A program made the position numbers and the translations under genes. Below are positions 20,432 to 29,507 of a stretch of DNA of 64,000 nt, piece by piece. The stretch covers positions 1,674,001 through 1,738,000 of the forward strand of contig JAEUWY010000002.1 of the NCBI GenBank assembly GCA_022059125.1, given 5' to 3'. Numbering within the stretch: the stretch's first letter is position 1; each line of letters opens with the position of its first letter. This DNA is from Corynespora cassiicola (taxonomy: Eukaryota; Ascomycota; Dothideomycetes; Pleosporales; Corynesporascaceae). The notes beneath the pieces are model-generated. The model worked only from the letters and a program-made list of their open reading frames with translations. It made no database searches and was not told the origin of the DNA.

Positions 20432-22714
20432 ATGACGGAGCCGCGACGATCCACCAGAGCGCGCGCGCGCGAAGAGGCTCCCCCCGCCCAGACACCCGAG
20501 CCACCAAAGCCGACGCCTGCCAAATCGTCCGCGAAGATATTGAAGCGCAAACGAGTCACTGCTGCCCCCAAGGAGTCGACGCCCGCAACCTCCGTCCCCG
20601 AGCCCGTTGAGCAGCCTCCAAAGCTCACCCTTCCCACCCGAGTCGTCGATGGAAAGCCCCTCCCCACCTTGCCTGAGCCGCAGGCCCTCGATCTGCCCGC
20701 GTCAGAGTACCAGGACATACAGCAGAGCGGTGTTCTCAGTGCCTCGCTGCAGCGGTCTCGTGCAGTATGGATCTCTGGTGGCAACTTCAGGCTCTTCCAT
20801 GCCAACTTCGTTCCCCCAAAGAGAGTAGCGGACCGGACGGAGGCAGACAAGCAGCAGATGAACAGGCAAAAGATGCTGGTGAAGGACTTTCCACCCATTT
20901 CAGGCGATACCGCTCAACTGGTCATTGAGCCCCATACATTTCCCATTCGCCTCTACGGCCCACGCGAAGTGGTACGACAGGTCCCAAAGAAGGCCCCAAC
21001 TTATGGAAGCTGGCCAAACCACAACCAGTACAGCCCATATCCACAGCACGGAAACCATCCTGGTCCCTCATACCCACACCCCCCTCCACAGCAGCAACGA
21101 CCGCCTCCGCCCAAGCCTCCACCGCCACCAAAGCCCCCGGCCCCGGCCCCTGGTCCCAGTACCACGCCGGCACCAGATCCTGTCATCCATATGCTGGCCC
21201 AACGAGCTGGCACTGACCCAGAACTCAAAGCAGTAATGAAGATTGTTGCCGCAGGGCAGGCCACCAAAGAACAGTTGGAATTTTTCCAGGGTCACATCCA
21301 GGAGCTGACCAACATACTTGCACGCCAGAAAGAAGCCGCCAAAGCTGCCCCAGCCCCGACCCCGGCCCAGTCTCAACCTCAATCTCAATCGACCCCGTTG
21401 CAGCCTGCTCCTACTCCTGCTACTGCTGCTGCGGCACCTAGACATACGTCTACGCCTACGCCTACGCCCACACCAAAACCCACTTCTGCTCCTGCTCCTT
21501 CGCCCTCTCCGGCCCCTGTTGCTACGCCCACACCCACACCCACCCCAGCCCCAACTACCCACACTCCCCAGGCTCCCCATACACCCACTCCACAACCTTC
21601 GCGACCGTCACAACCCCCACAGCCCCCACAACCTGCGCAATCTACGCAACCTTCGCAGCCCCCACGACCTCCGCAGCCTCCGCAGCATCAGCAGCCACCG
21701 CCACAGCATTCTCAGCAACAGGCACATCCCATCCAACCTGTACGCCCCGCGCCACCTCCACAACAATACAACGCACCAAAGACGTATCCGCAGACACAGG
21801 CACCCATGCCGACGCCCAGTCCAATGCCACACCCGGTGCCTGCTCCCCATCAGCATATGGCTCCAGCCCCCAAGCCGCACTACCAGAGTTCGTACAACAA
21901 CACATACGGACAGCCTTACCACCAGGCTCCCCGTGCCCCACAGTATCAAAATCATTCGAGTCCATATGCGAGTCAGCCTCCAAGAAACACATACCGTCCA
22001 CTGGTATTCGACTTTGTCGAAGGGAACGGCGACAAGTTTTATTTTCCCAGCTACAGTATCTTGGAATGGCTGCCCAATAATTCGGGTGCTAAACTGTCGT
22101 TTCTCATTACAAAGATGAAGCCCAAGCCCAAGCCCAAGCCAGAAGAGAATAACAACACACCAACTGTACAAACACCCAAGCCAACCCCTACACCTGCACC
22201 TGGACCTGCACCAATGTCGACGCCGAATAACCCCATATTGTCCAATAGTAACTCTACGCCTGGCGCAAACAATCCCACGCTCACACCGTCCCAACCTGCG
22301 ACGCCAGCACCAGCACCAGCACCAGCACCATTGGTCCCGCCACCTCCTCGAATCGAAGACTTTGATGAAAGAAAAGACATCAAGGATATTGAGTTCTACC
22401 AGCGAGTCACGGTCCTCATCATCAGCAGCAACCCAGAGATTCTTCAGGCCCTCCCTCGCGCTCTTCGCCCACCTGATGTTGTGGCAAAGTACATGGATGA
22501 CATATTCGACAATTGCAAGTGCGCAGAAGACACCTACCTTGCATTCCGATTACCCAGAGAAGGGGCTCCAGATGCAGAGGTTGAGGACAAAAAGAATGCA
22601 AAGAGCGGCGATGCTACCTCTGCCGTATCAACGCCTACTGCAGATGTTATAATGGGTGGAACAGGGGCAAGTGTTGATAAGAAAAAGGCTTATGGACGCT
22701 CGAGGAAGCTTTGA
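20432..22714 (+). CDS. swc3: Swc3-like SWR1 chromatin-remodelling complex subunit
   Basis: Intronless frame, 760 residues. SWR1 exchanges H2A for H2A.Z; Swc3 is one of its accessory subunits. The recognisable part is the N-terminal block: RRSTRARAREE, then residues about 80-180 with LPASEYQDIQQSGVLSASLQ and SRAVWISGG, which matches the fungal Swc3 pattern 'YQ-I--SGVLAASL-RSR--W--GG'. The middle (about 200-540) is an extreme Pro/Gln/Thr-rich, disordered tract with PTPTP and PPQPPQ runs. A shorter ordered C-terminal block (about 545-710, FDFVEGNGDKFYFPSYS and DIEFYQRVTVLIISSNPEIL) follows. The length is greater than yeast Swc3 because of the low-complexity middle. The ATG at 20432 is the first in frame before the conserved region. 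The assignment rests on memory of the family pattern. Confidence 0.7.
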   Translation: MTEPRRSTRARAREEAPPAQTPEPPKPTPAKSSAKILKRKRVTAAPKESTPATSVPEPVEQPPKLTLPTRVVDGKPLPTLPEPQALDLPASEYQDIQQSGVLSASLQRSRAVWISGGNFRLFHANFVPPKRVADRTEADKQQMNRQKMLVKDFPPISGDTAQLVIEPHTFPIRLYGPREVVRQVPKKAPTYGSWPNHNQYSPYPQHGNHPGPSYPHPPPQQQRPPPPKPPPPPKPPAPAPGPSTTPAPDPVIHMLAQRAGTDPELKAVMKIVAAGQATKEQLEFFQGHIQELTNILARQKEAAKAAPAPTPAQSQPQSQSTPLQPAPTPATAAAAPRHTSTPTPTPTPKPTSAPAPSPSPAPVATPTPTPTPAPTTHTPQAPHTPTPQPSRPSQPPQPPQPAQSTQPSQPPRPPQPPQHQQPPPQHSQQQAHPIQPVRPAPPPQQYNAPKTYPQTQAPMPTPSPMPHPVPAPHQHMAPAPKPHYQSSYNNTYGQPYHQAPRAPQYQNHSSPYASQPPRNTYRPLVFDFVEGNGDKFYFPSYSILEWLPNNSGAKLSFLITKMKPKPKPKPEENNNTPTVQTPKPTPTPAPGPAPMSTPNNPILSNSNSTPGANNPTLTPSQPATPAPAPAPAPLVPPPPRIEDFDERKDIKDIEFYQRVTVLIISSNPEILQALPRALRPPDVVAKYMDDIFDNCKCAEDTYLAFRLPREGAPDAEVEDKKNAKSGDATSAVSTPTADVIMGGTGASVDKKKAYGRSRKL

Positions 22715-23365
22715 GTTTGAATTGTACCCATCGAATCTCTCTAGAGCGAACTCATATATAAGGAAGCATCTGTGTCCGCGGCGGGAACGTCAATAATGTA
22801 TAGATGGCGGTAACGAAGACAGAGACAGATGGACACAGCTCTGAATATGATACCCCACCACTCCTATCATCGCGGAGAATGTACCGTACAACTAAAGAAA
22901 TTTGTGAAGCTTGAAAACTCTTCCATTCGCACTCACTCACTGGCCCAGGGCATGGTCGCGACCCAATCTTTCTTTAAGCCGCTGCTTTACTATGTGAGAA
23001 ATACGGCGGAGCTACATGCATCATTCTCGTTTGCAACTCTCACTCAACCCACCGCACAGGCAAGTAACCTATCACCCGCCCTTCACCACTTTTAAACAGT
23101 TTTTCGCTCCTTTTACCTTATTATAGGTCACAACGTCTACCACCCGTACTTATATGTATAGCCTTTCACTACCACTTAACGCGTTATTACGCGTTCTACA
23201 CGCTAACACAACACGTAAAAAAGATGCTACATGCATAAACGACGCGCTAGCGCGTTAGATTTCTATCACTAGCCGCGTCCTATTTGAGTTGACAAGTTAT
23301 TGCAAGCCAGAGCCACTGACTTACTACACTTTCTGCTCACACTATCCCTCGAAATAACAACAGCA
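22715..23365. other. Upstream region of the DUF7587-like gene
   Basis: No supported gene. AT-richer than its surroundings and containing clustered CGCG palindromes (23177-23186, 23189-23194 and 23242-23255). Confidence 0.45.
23177..23255. promoter_or_regulatory. ACGCGT/CGCG palindrome cluster
   Basis: Two ACGCGT hexamers (23179-23184 and 23189-23194), the first inside a 10-bp palindrome, and a 14-bp perfect palindrome ACGCGCTAGCGCGT at 23242-23255, all 110-190 bases upstream of the next ATG. ACGCGT is the MluI cell-cycle box bound by MBF-type factors; the regulatory role is inferred. Confidence 0.35.
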
Positions 23366-25195
23366 ATGTTGTGGCAAACTGGAAGCGATGGTGTCGCTCA
23401 TTTCGTGCCTGCAGCCGCTCCGCATAAGAGGCAGAAAGTTACGCCAACCGATGATGATGAGTGGTTCGTAGACGAGGAGCCAAATATCAAAGAAGAGAAT
23501 TGCTGGGATGAGGAACAATTCTGGGACGAGAATGCGACGTCAGATTGGTTAAGTCAATTGCGCTTGGCCGAGCTACCAAACACGGCCATGGACGACTTAA
23601 GCGACACTTCATCCAGGACAGACTTCTTGCCTTCTGAGGAATCAAGAATCAGCCAGAACACCCCTCTTATTAGCTCTTCTTCAGCATCCACGGACAACGA
23701 AACGCCATGTCCCCCACCAAGGTTGACCAAGAGGTCCATTGTTCGTGGCCCGGAGTATGAACCACCGCATAGATGGGCTGAAAATCCACATCAGGACCTG
23801 GTCCTTTGCTTGCTATTCCGATTTTATCTAGAGAATGGCGACAACTTCACAAAGATATTCAGTGCTCTGTTCCACATCGACTCCAAAAAAAATCTTGCAG
23901 CCTTACTCCGTAAGAGATTTCGGGATCACTTAAGGTTGTATGCCGCAGCACCCCAATATATTCAAGTATTTGAAGTGAGTTTCGACGACCCACATGCCTT
24001 CGCGGAATACCACACAAAGATTCAAAACACTGCGCGCCTTGTTAATTTACCGGCCATCCGCCTTAACGCTGAACGGCAGTGGAGCAGACCAGCCGGTGCG
24101 GCTGCCTTTGCCCGCTCTGGCCTGATCCGACAGCGATGGAAGGCTTTGAAGAAAGCTTCAAACGAAAGAAATAATCTTTATATTCCAATGGCCCGCATAG
24201 CATCAAAATTTTCTCTTCAAGCCGTAGACATCGAGGAGGTCTCCGAGTCAGTCTCAGATGCCGACTCTTCCCTAACAAGCCTCAAATGCCTGGAGACGAA
24301 CACCACAACGAGCCTCAAATATCTGGAGACGAACACGAATACAACGCCATCGTTCGTTCAGCTGCCTACCCCGATGACCCAACGCTCCCTACTTTTTAGA
24401 ACTTGGGACGACGACAGCCGCGCAAAATTCGTCGAGGGCGGCTTTGTGTCAGAGGTTCGAGCCAATTGGAACGGGCCCTTCATACAACCTTTCTCGCCAA
24501 ACGACCCACAAGGCAGAAATGCCCTGCTTTTATCAGCGAACGCCCACTTAAGCACATTTGGAGGACCAAGCCCATGGGTCACTACATGCATTTCTCTTCT
24601 TCAGGTGGTTGTCAAGGCGTTACCGAAAACAGAACCTCGCATAGCCTGCATCGCGTGGCGACCTAGTGACTCACCCCACCGTCGGATGCATGCTCAGGAC
24701 CTTATGAGATGGCTTAAACAATGTGGGAACGCGCAATGGGCGCGATACCGGGGTATTGGCGAATACTTGTTTTGGGGGGAGATTACAAAACAAGAAGTAT
24801 TGCATTACTGCTATATTAACGACCTTGACGAAGAATGCTGGAGATTCCTATGCCTGGACCAGCTTGTCAACCGGAACACGAAACAAGCTTCCCGGTACTT
24901 GGAAAGCCTCTCTCGAACGCTTGATATACAGTCGAGCATTATTATTGCGCGGATCTGCAAGCACTTTGGAGGACAGGACTTTAACGTAGCATGCGTTAAA
25001 GACCTAGTCACTGAAATATGCTGCGGGTGGCACATTGGGCGTATAGAAAGCATGGATATATATGCCATGGTTTTTGCACGGGAACTCTTATCTAAAAAGC
25101 ACAACTTCTCTGACATCGCTGATGCTTTTGTCGCTGGATTCGAGGCTGGAGAGGCACATATCGCATTCTACAAATCTCCGAGGACAACGGCATAG
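23366..25195 (+). CDS. DUF7587-like fungal accessory protein, ADP-ribosyltransferase-like C-terminal domain
   Basis: Intronless frame of 609 residues with more A/T-ending codons than the flanking housekeeping genes. Residues 1-110 are acidic and disordered. A helical block at about 130-185 (NPHQDLVLCLLFRFYLENG) resembles the N-terminal segment often seen before DUF7587 domains. The C-terminal domain begins with LLFRTW (R345), continues with SPWVTT (residues 402-407) and ends with EYLFWGEI (E466, E472). This R / S-T-T / E order is like the R-S-E signature of ADP-ribosyltransferases, which suggests but does not prove that fold. No signal peptide or membrane helix is seen. It may belong to fungal conflict or effector-type genes, but I assign no biochemical activity. 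Its stop is 13 bases from the end of the convergent small gene. Confidence 0.65.
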   Translation: MLWQTGSDGVAHFVPAAAPHKRQKVTPTDDDEWFVDEEPNIKEENCWDEEQFWDENATSDWLSQLRLAELPNTAMDDLSDTSSRTDFLPSEESRISQNTPLISSSSASTDNETPCPPPRLTKRSIVRGPEYEPPHRWAENPHQDLVLCLLFRFYLENGDNFTKIFSALFHIDSKKNLAALLRKRFRDHLRLYAAAPQYIQVFEVSFDDPHAFAEYHTKIQNTARLVNLPAIRLNAERQWSRPAGAAAFARSGLIRQRWKALKKASNERNNLYIPMARIASKFSLQAVDIEEVSESVSDADSSLTSLKCLETNTTTSLKYLETNTNTTPSFVQLPTPMTQRSLLFRTWDDDSRAKFVEGGFVSEVRANWNGPFIQPFSPNDPQGRNALLLSANAHLSTFGGPSPWVTTCISLLQVVVKALPKTEPRIACIAWRPSDSPHRRMHAQDLMRWLKQCGNAQWARYRGIGEYLFWGEITKQEVLHYCYINDLDEECWRFLCLDQLVNRNTKQASRYLESLSRTLDIQSSIIIARICKHFGGQDFNVACVKDLVTEICCGWHIGRIESMDIYAMVFARELLSKKHNFSDIADAFVAGFEAGEAHIAFYKSPRTTA

Positions 25196-25208
25196 GCACT
25201 TGAAGATG

Positions 25209-25622
25209 CTACGCCTTGTCAAACGCATTCAATTTCCCTCGATCCCAAACATCCATTTCGTTCTTGCCATACAGCCTCCGCAACGCACGTCCCACACAGG
25301 CATCTTGTCCACAATAACATGTTTTCAGTATCCACACCGTCCCTTTAGTGTCTACCAGTGCGTCGCCGGGCATAAGGTTTGATGGTACATCGTAGAAGTC
25401 GGAAAGGTCTTCGGGTGAGGAGCCGGATGGCGTGGGACGATTGGGACGATTGGGAGGGATATAGCAGTGTGGGTCAATGTCAGAATCGCCTTCGTATGTC
25501 GGTGAAGGGCAAAGCGGTGGAGTTGGAGGCGGTGGAGGCGGTGGAGGCGAACAAGTAGTAGGAATGATTGGCTGTGAAAAAAATTTGAGGGGCGAAGGCG
25601 GTGTGGCGTTACCTGAGGACAT
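25209..25622 (-). CDS. Small proline-rich protein convergent with the DUF7587-like gene
   Basis: Intronless, 137 residues from the ATG at 25622 (a non-ATG extension upstream is ignored). The N-terminal half is proline-rich with a run of eight prolines. The C-terminal half is ordered-looking: PGDALVDTKGTVWIL, a Cys pair in CYCGQDACVG, then RALRRLYGKNEMDVWDRGKL. I do not recognise the family. It lies tail-to-tail with the DUF7587-like gene with only 13 bases between stop codons and shares its less GC-biased composition, suggesting the two form a small accessory unit. Confidence 0.5.
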   Translation of the reverse strand: MSSGNATPPSPLKFFSQPIIPTTCSPPPPPPPPTPPLCPSPTYEGDSDIDPHCYIPPNRPNRPTPSGSSPEDLSDFYDVPSNLMPGDALVDTKGTVWILKTCYCGQDACVGRALRRLYGKNEMDVWDRGKLNAFDKA

Positions 25623-26130
25623 CTTGGTGTTAAGAGCGTATTGGCGCAAATGATAACTAGCTCTCGAGCGAAGTGGATTATCGTAAGGCATACAGAAGAC
25701 TTGATATTATAGTGGCAGAGTTTAATAGTAGGCACAGGTGTTGATTCCATATTGTTTTTTTTCTGTGACTGAGAATAGACTGAATCACTCCCCCAAATCA
25801 CTCATCCAACCACAGCTCCAATTTTTATCCCTTGACTCATTCCTAATCTCCATTCATGCTCATATTCGACATATGTGATTCAATGACCAACATGTGAAAA
25901 GCTGCCTCTCACGCGAGGACTAATATACAAAATTCAGTATTAGGTAGAAGCGAAGATTGCCTTGAGGCCGCGCACACGCGACTCAGCAAATGTGGGGTAT
26001 AGATACTGAGTTCCCTTTGAAGATGCGGGAAAAGGTGACAAAAAACAAAGATAGCAAGGAGATTTTTGATCAGTGAGTGGCGCAGCTGTGATATGTGAAA
26101 ATGCGACGCAAGCATGAATTGCCCATGCGA
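25623..26130. other. Intergenic, AT-rich
   Basis: About 500 AT-rich bases between the small gene's start and the DUF8004 gene's stop. Nothing recognised. Confidence 0.4.
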
Positions 26131-29100
26131 TTAGCGCCTCCAGAAGCTGCGCCTCCTCTCTTTCTTCCTACCCCTCTCCTCTTCTTCGACAGCCTTGGAA
26201 GCCTTGGACGCCTTTGCCTGAGACTTTTTCGTTGGCTGAGAAGTCTTGGGGATAGGCGGAGGAGCCGCGTCCATAATCTGACGATCAGCCTCGCTGAACT
26301 TGCGGCGAGACCTGGCGCCATTGCCATTATGTTGAGAGGGGTTCATTTCCAGTGCAGAGTAGATGTCCAGCACACTCTGCTTAGGGTGAGCTATCGCTGG
26401 CGCAAGTGGCTGAGGCTGCTCTGGCGGATGCATCCTCAAAGGCGAGATCATGTGTCGAGAGAGAGCAAGAGACTCGGTGGATATAGAACGTGGAAGTGGT
26501 CGGTGGTACTCTGAAAGCGAATTAAGGGACAAGTTTTGGTGACGCATGAACATAGGTGGAGGCGGTGGGCGGTACTGTGGTGCAGGAGGGGGCGCAGAAA
26601 GGGCGACGCCAATGGTTGAGTCCATGTTTTCAGGCTGATTAGTACCTTGCTGCATTGATTCAAGCAGTGTCGTAGGGTTGTTGAAGCTGAAGCGAAATTC
26701 GCCACGCCCGGTTGTAGTCTTGGGTGACCCAGCCTTTGTGGGTGTTGACCTCTTGGATGACATAGATCTTTTTGGACTTGGTGTGGGGGTCGCCTCCACA
26801 ACGATGGGCACAAGGCCACCCAGAAGACCACTCTCTTCAGCAGCACTGGGTTTTTGTTCCAGGTATTCGCCGTTGGTGCTTGATTGAGAGGATGATGGGC
26901 TCGAGCCGTCACTCCAGAACGGAGTCTCCGTTGAACTTGAGCTGTCCGCTGATCTAGGAGGGGTTTGGTCCGTAGGATGGACAATAGTATCGAACTGAGT
27001 CGAGTCGAATATTGGAGTGCGCGCCTGAGGGAGAACCGGTTCGACGCTAATATCGAGATTGCGGGAGTTCATTTTACTGTGCAGCGAAGACTCTGGTGTA
27101 AGGGGCCGCAGCCAGGACGTGTCAGGCCCAGCACCATCGGGCAGCGTGGATTTGGATGATCTTTTTGAGTAAGAATAGACGACTGATTGGCGACTTGAGG
27201 TTTCCTGGGATGGTGGATCAATGTCATGGAGTCCATTACCATACCCCTGGACGAAGATTTCGCAGTGCTGAGATGGCTTGAGCACTACACTGTTCCGACG
27301 CGAGCTCCTCGACGAGAAAGAGAAGCGCCTAAATGTAGACATGGGTGTCGGTGGTGTGATTTTGAGCGGGGCTGGAACCTCGACGGAGATTGGCCTGGAG
27401 GGTGGAGTATCGAAATAGTCTTCACGTTTGCAGTCCGGCGAGATGACCAAGCCACTCGCTGGCGCGAATTCATCAGTAAGGTTATAGGTAGTCTCCATGA
27501 GGTAGTTTTCGATAGCTTGTGGAACGTTGACAGGCGTCTCCAGTGGCGTATTTTGTGATGAGTCGTCGACATGCCATGGCGCCTGTTCGGGAATGATGCA
27601 GCATAGTGGGTAATCGGCACTCGTGTCACGAACTTCCTTGGGCGCTCGGATTGCGGAGATGAGGTATTGCAGCATGCCGTAAATCAATAACCATCGCACT
27701 TTGCGGGATTCTGACATGTTGAGCTTTTCGTCGCGATGGTTGAGAGCTAGCTGTCTCTCGAAACGCATATACCTGAAACGGCATCAGAATAGACAATGGG
27801 ATTATCTTGGGAGAGAAACTCACGCTTGGACAATTGGAGTGCTAGTTATGGCCACATCGCGGTTCGTGGCAGCTGTGAGTGCTGATCGGGCTGTCAGGTA
27901 CTTATCGGTACCCGCTTGCTTTGACCCAAGTCCGAGCTTTAACGGTTTAAGGGCCTTTTGTGAAGGGGTCTTTCTCTTCAATGCCTCCTCGAATGTGGGC
28001 AGAAGCGGCAGAGCACAGGGTAGAGGAGAGAAACCGTGTCTTGTATCGATGATGTGCACGTTCTGAATCACACATATCCCACCTGAAGCTGGCCTGTCTT
28101 CCCCAGTGGTATCGGCGAGGTAGTCGTAGAGATTCAATACGTCGTAGTAGATGCTGAAATACAAACTCTTTGGAAACGCAGACGCCGTCGACGGTGGCGG
28201 CCAGTATCCAAATTTGGATTGTAGAAACATCTTCCCGCAATCATTAGCCGAATATTATGGTTACGAGGATACAAGACTTACCGAAAACCATGATCGAAAT
28301 TTGTCTAGGTGTGCTCGTGCTCCGTCTGGCAAGCCGAGTACAGCAGGGGACAGATCGTCAGCCAGAAAGGTACTCAGAGCCTGACTGACGCGATGAAGGT
28401 GGAGATCCTGCTCGACAAAAAGGCGATTTATGAGCATCTTAGTAAGACGTGAAGTGCATCTGTACTCGCTACTCAGGGCAAGGCTCTCATTCATTCCTAC
28501 GGCGTGGGCAAGAGCATCGATGAAGACGTCTCTCATTTTGAACTTTTCGGCAAAGTTGAGCATACCGAGAGCATAGTCGGGGCATTCAACAAGATCTCGG
28601 TAGCCCATTTCCTCGCAGTATGACAAGAGGTCATCGTAATTGTTGACATCGCCGGACCGAAACAGATGCATGCGCTCCTGAAGATCGATCAAGGTGCGGG
28701 AGAAGTGAGTTCCAACAAGGGGGATGTCCAGCAGCCATGCAAAGAAGTTCCTCGTGTTCAAGTGCCAGGCGAAGGCATCTTCGCGCGATACGTCCTCGGG
28801 GGCTGGGATGTACAGGGACACAGTATGGGATGAGGATATGGGGTTGGTAAAGTTACCCGACAAGCGTCTTGAGCGTACCGAGGAGCTTGGGGGCGGCGTG
28901 ATCTCGGCATAGCAAAGGGAGAACAGGCCGGAGCAGTTCCTCAGGAGGGTGTAGGGGACCCTGAAGGAGGCAGGGCGTTGGCTGGCCTTGTAGGCATACA
29001 GGTATACCAGGCAGTCCCCATGGTCGAACCAGAGCTCTGGATCCTAGAGGGAGAATGAGTCGCGCACTTGGGAGTCATGGGGGACCAACTTACCCTTCTC

Positions 29101-29507
29101 AAGCCACCATCCCATCCGCCCCATTCGCTCACAGTACGGGTCAAGCCCGCCCACCTTTTCACCTGTGGAGCCATTGGCCTCCGTAGGGTTGCAGAGCAGC
29201 TGGCAGGTCTTCGAGAGACTGAAGAAGACTGAGGCCTTCGCGAGGAGCAACCGCGTAGGCTTATAGCTGGGTCGTGCTGCAGGAACCCCAAAGTGTCAGG
29301 GTTCTGTGTTAGGGACTGGCGCTTGGAATGAACGGGGCCAGACGATAGGGCTGGAGTCTCGCCCGACGAGGTCGCGCTCACCGGACTAGCAGCAGTAGTG
29401 AAATTGGGCTTCCGCGAGATCTTGAGGGACGAGGTGCGGCTGGGAACAGGCGGCCCAGGCCTTAATCCGAAACTGGATGGGCGGGAGCAGAGCGGTTCCG
29501 AGGCCAT
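26131..29507 (-). CDS. DUF8004-type conserved fungal protein
   Basis: Four exons on the minus strand: 29507-29094, 29043-28282, 28230-27824 and 27772-26131, with 50-51 nt introns; 1074 residues. The conserved core starts at the exon 1/2 junction with KRWAGLTRTVSEWGGWDGGLRRDPELWFDHGDCLVYLYAY (residues about 115-155; written here only to name the 'WF-DGDCLVYLY' signature), typical of the DUF8004 family. A helical region follows (AFAWHLNTRNFFAWLL, YDDLLSYCEEMGYRD) and a segment FERQLALNHRDEKLNMSESRKVRWLLIYGMLQYL near residue 530. The C-terminal 450 residues are Ser/Pro-rich and disordered, ending in a basic RGRKKERRRSFWRR tail. The function of the family is unknown to me. Phase-matched junctions and motif continuity make the structure reliable. 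Confidence 0.85.
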
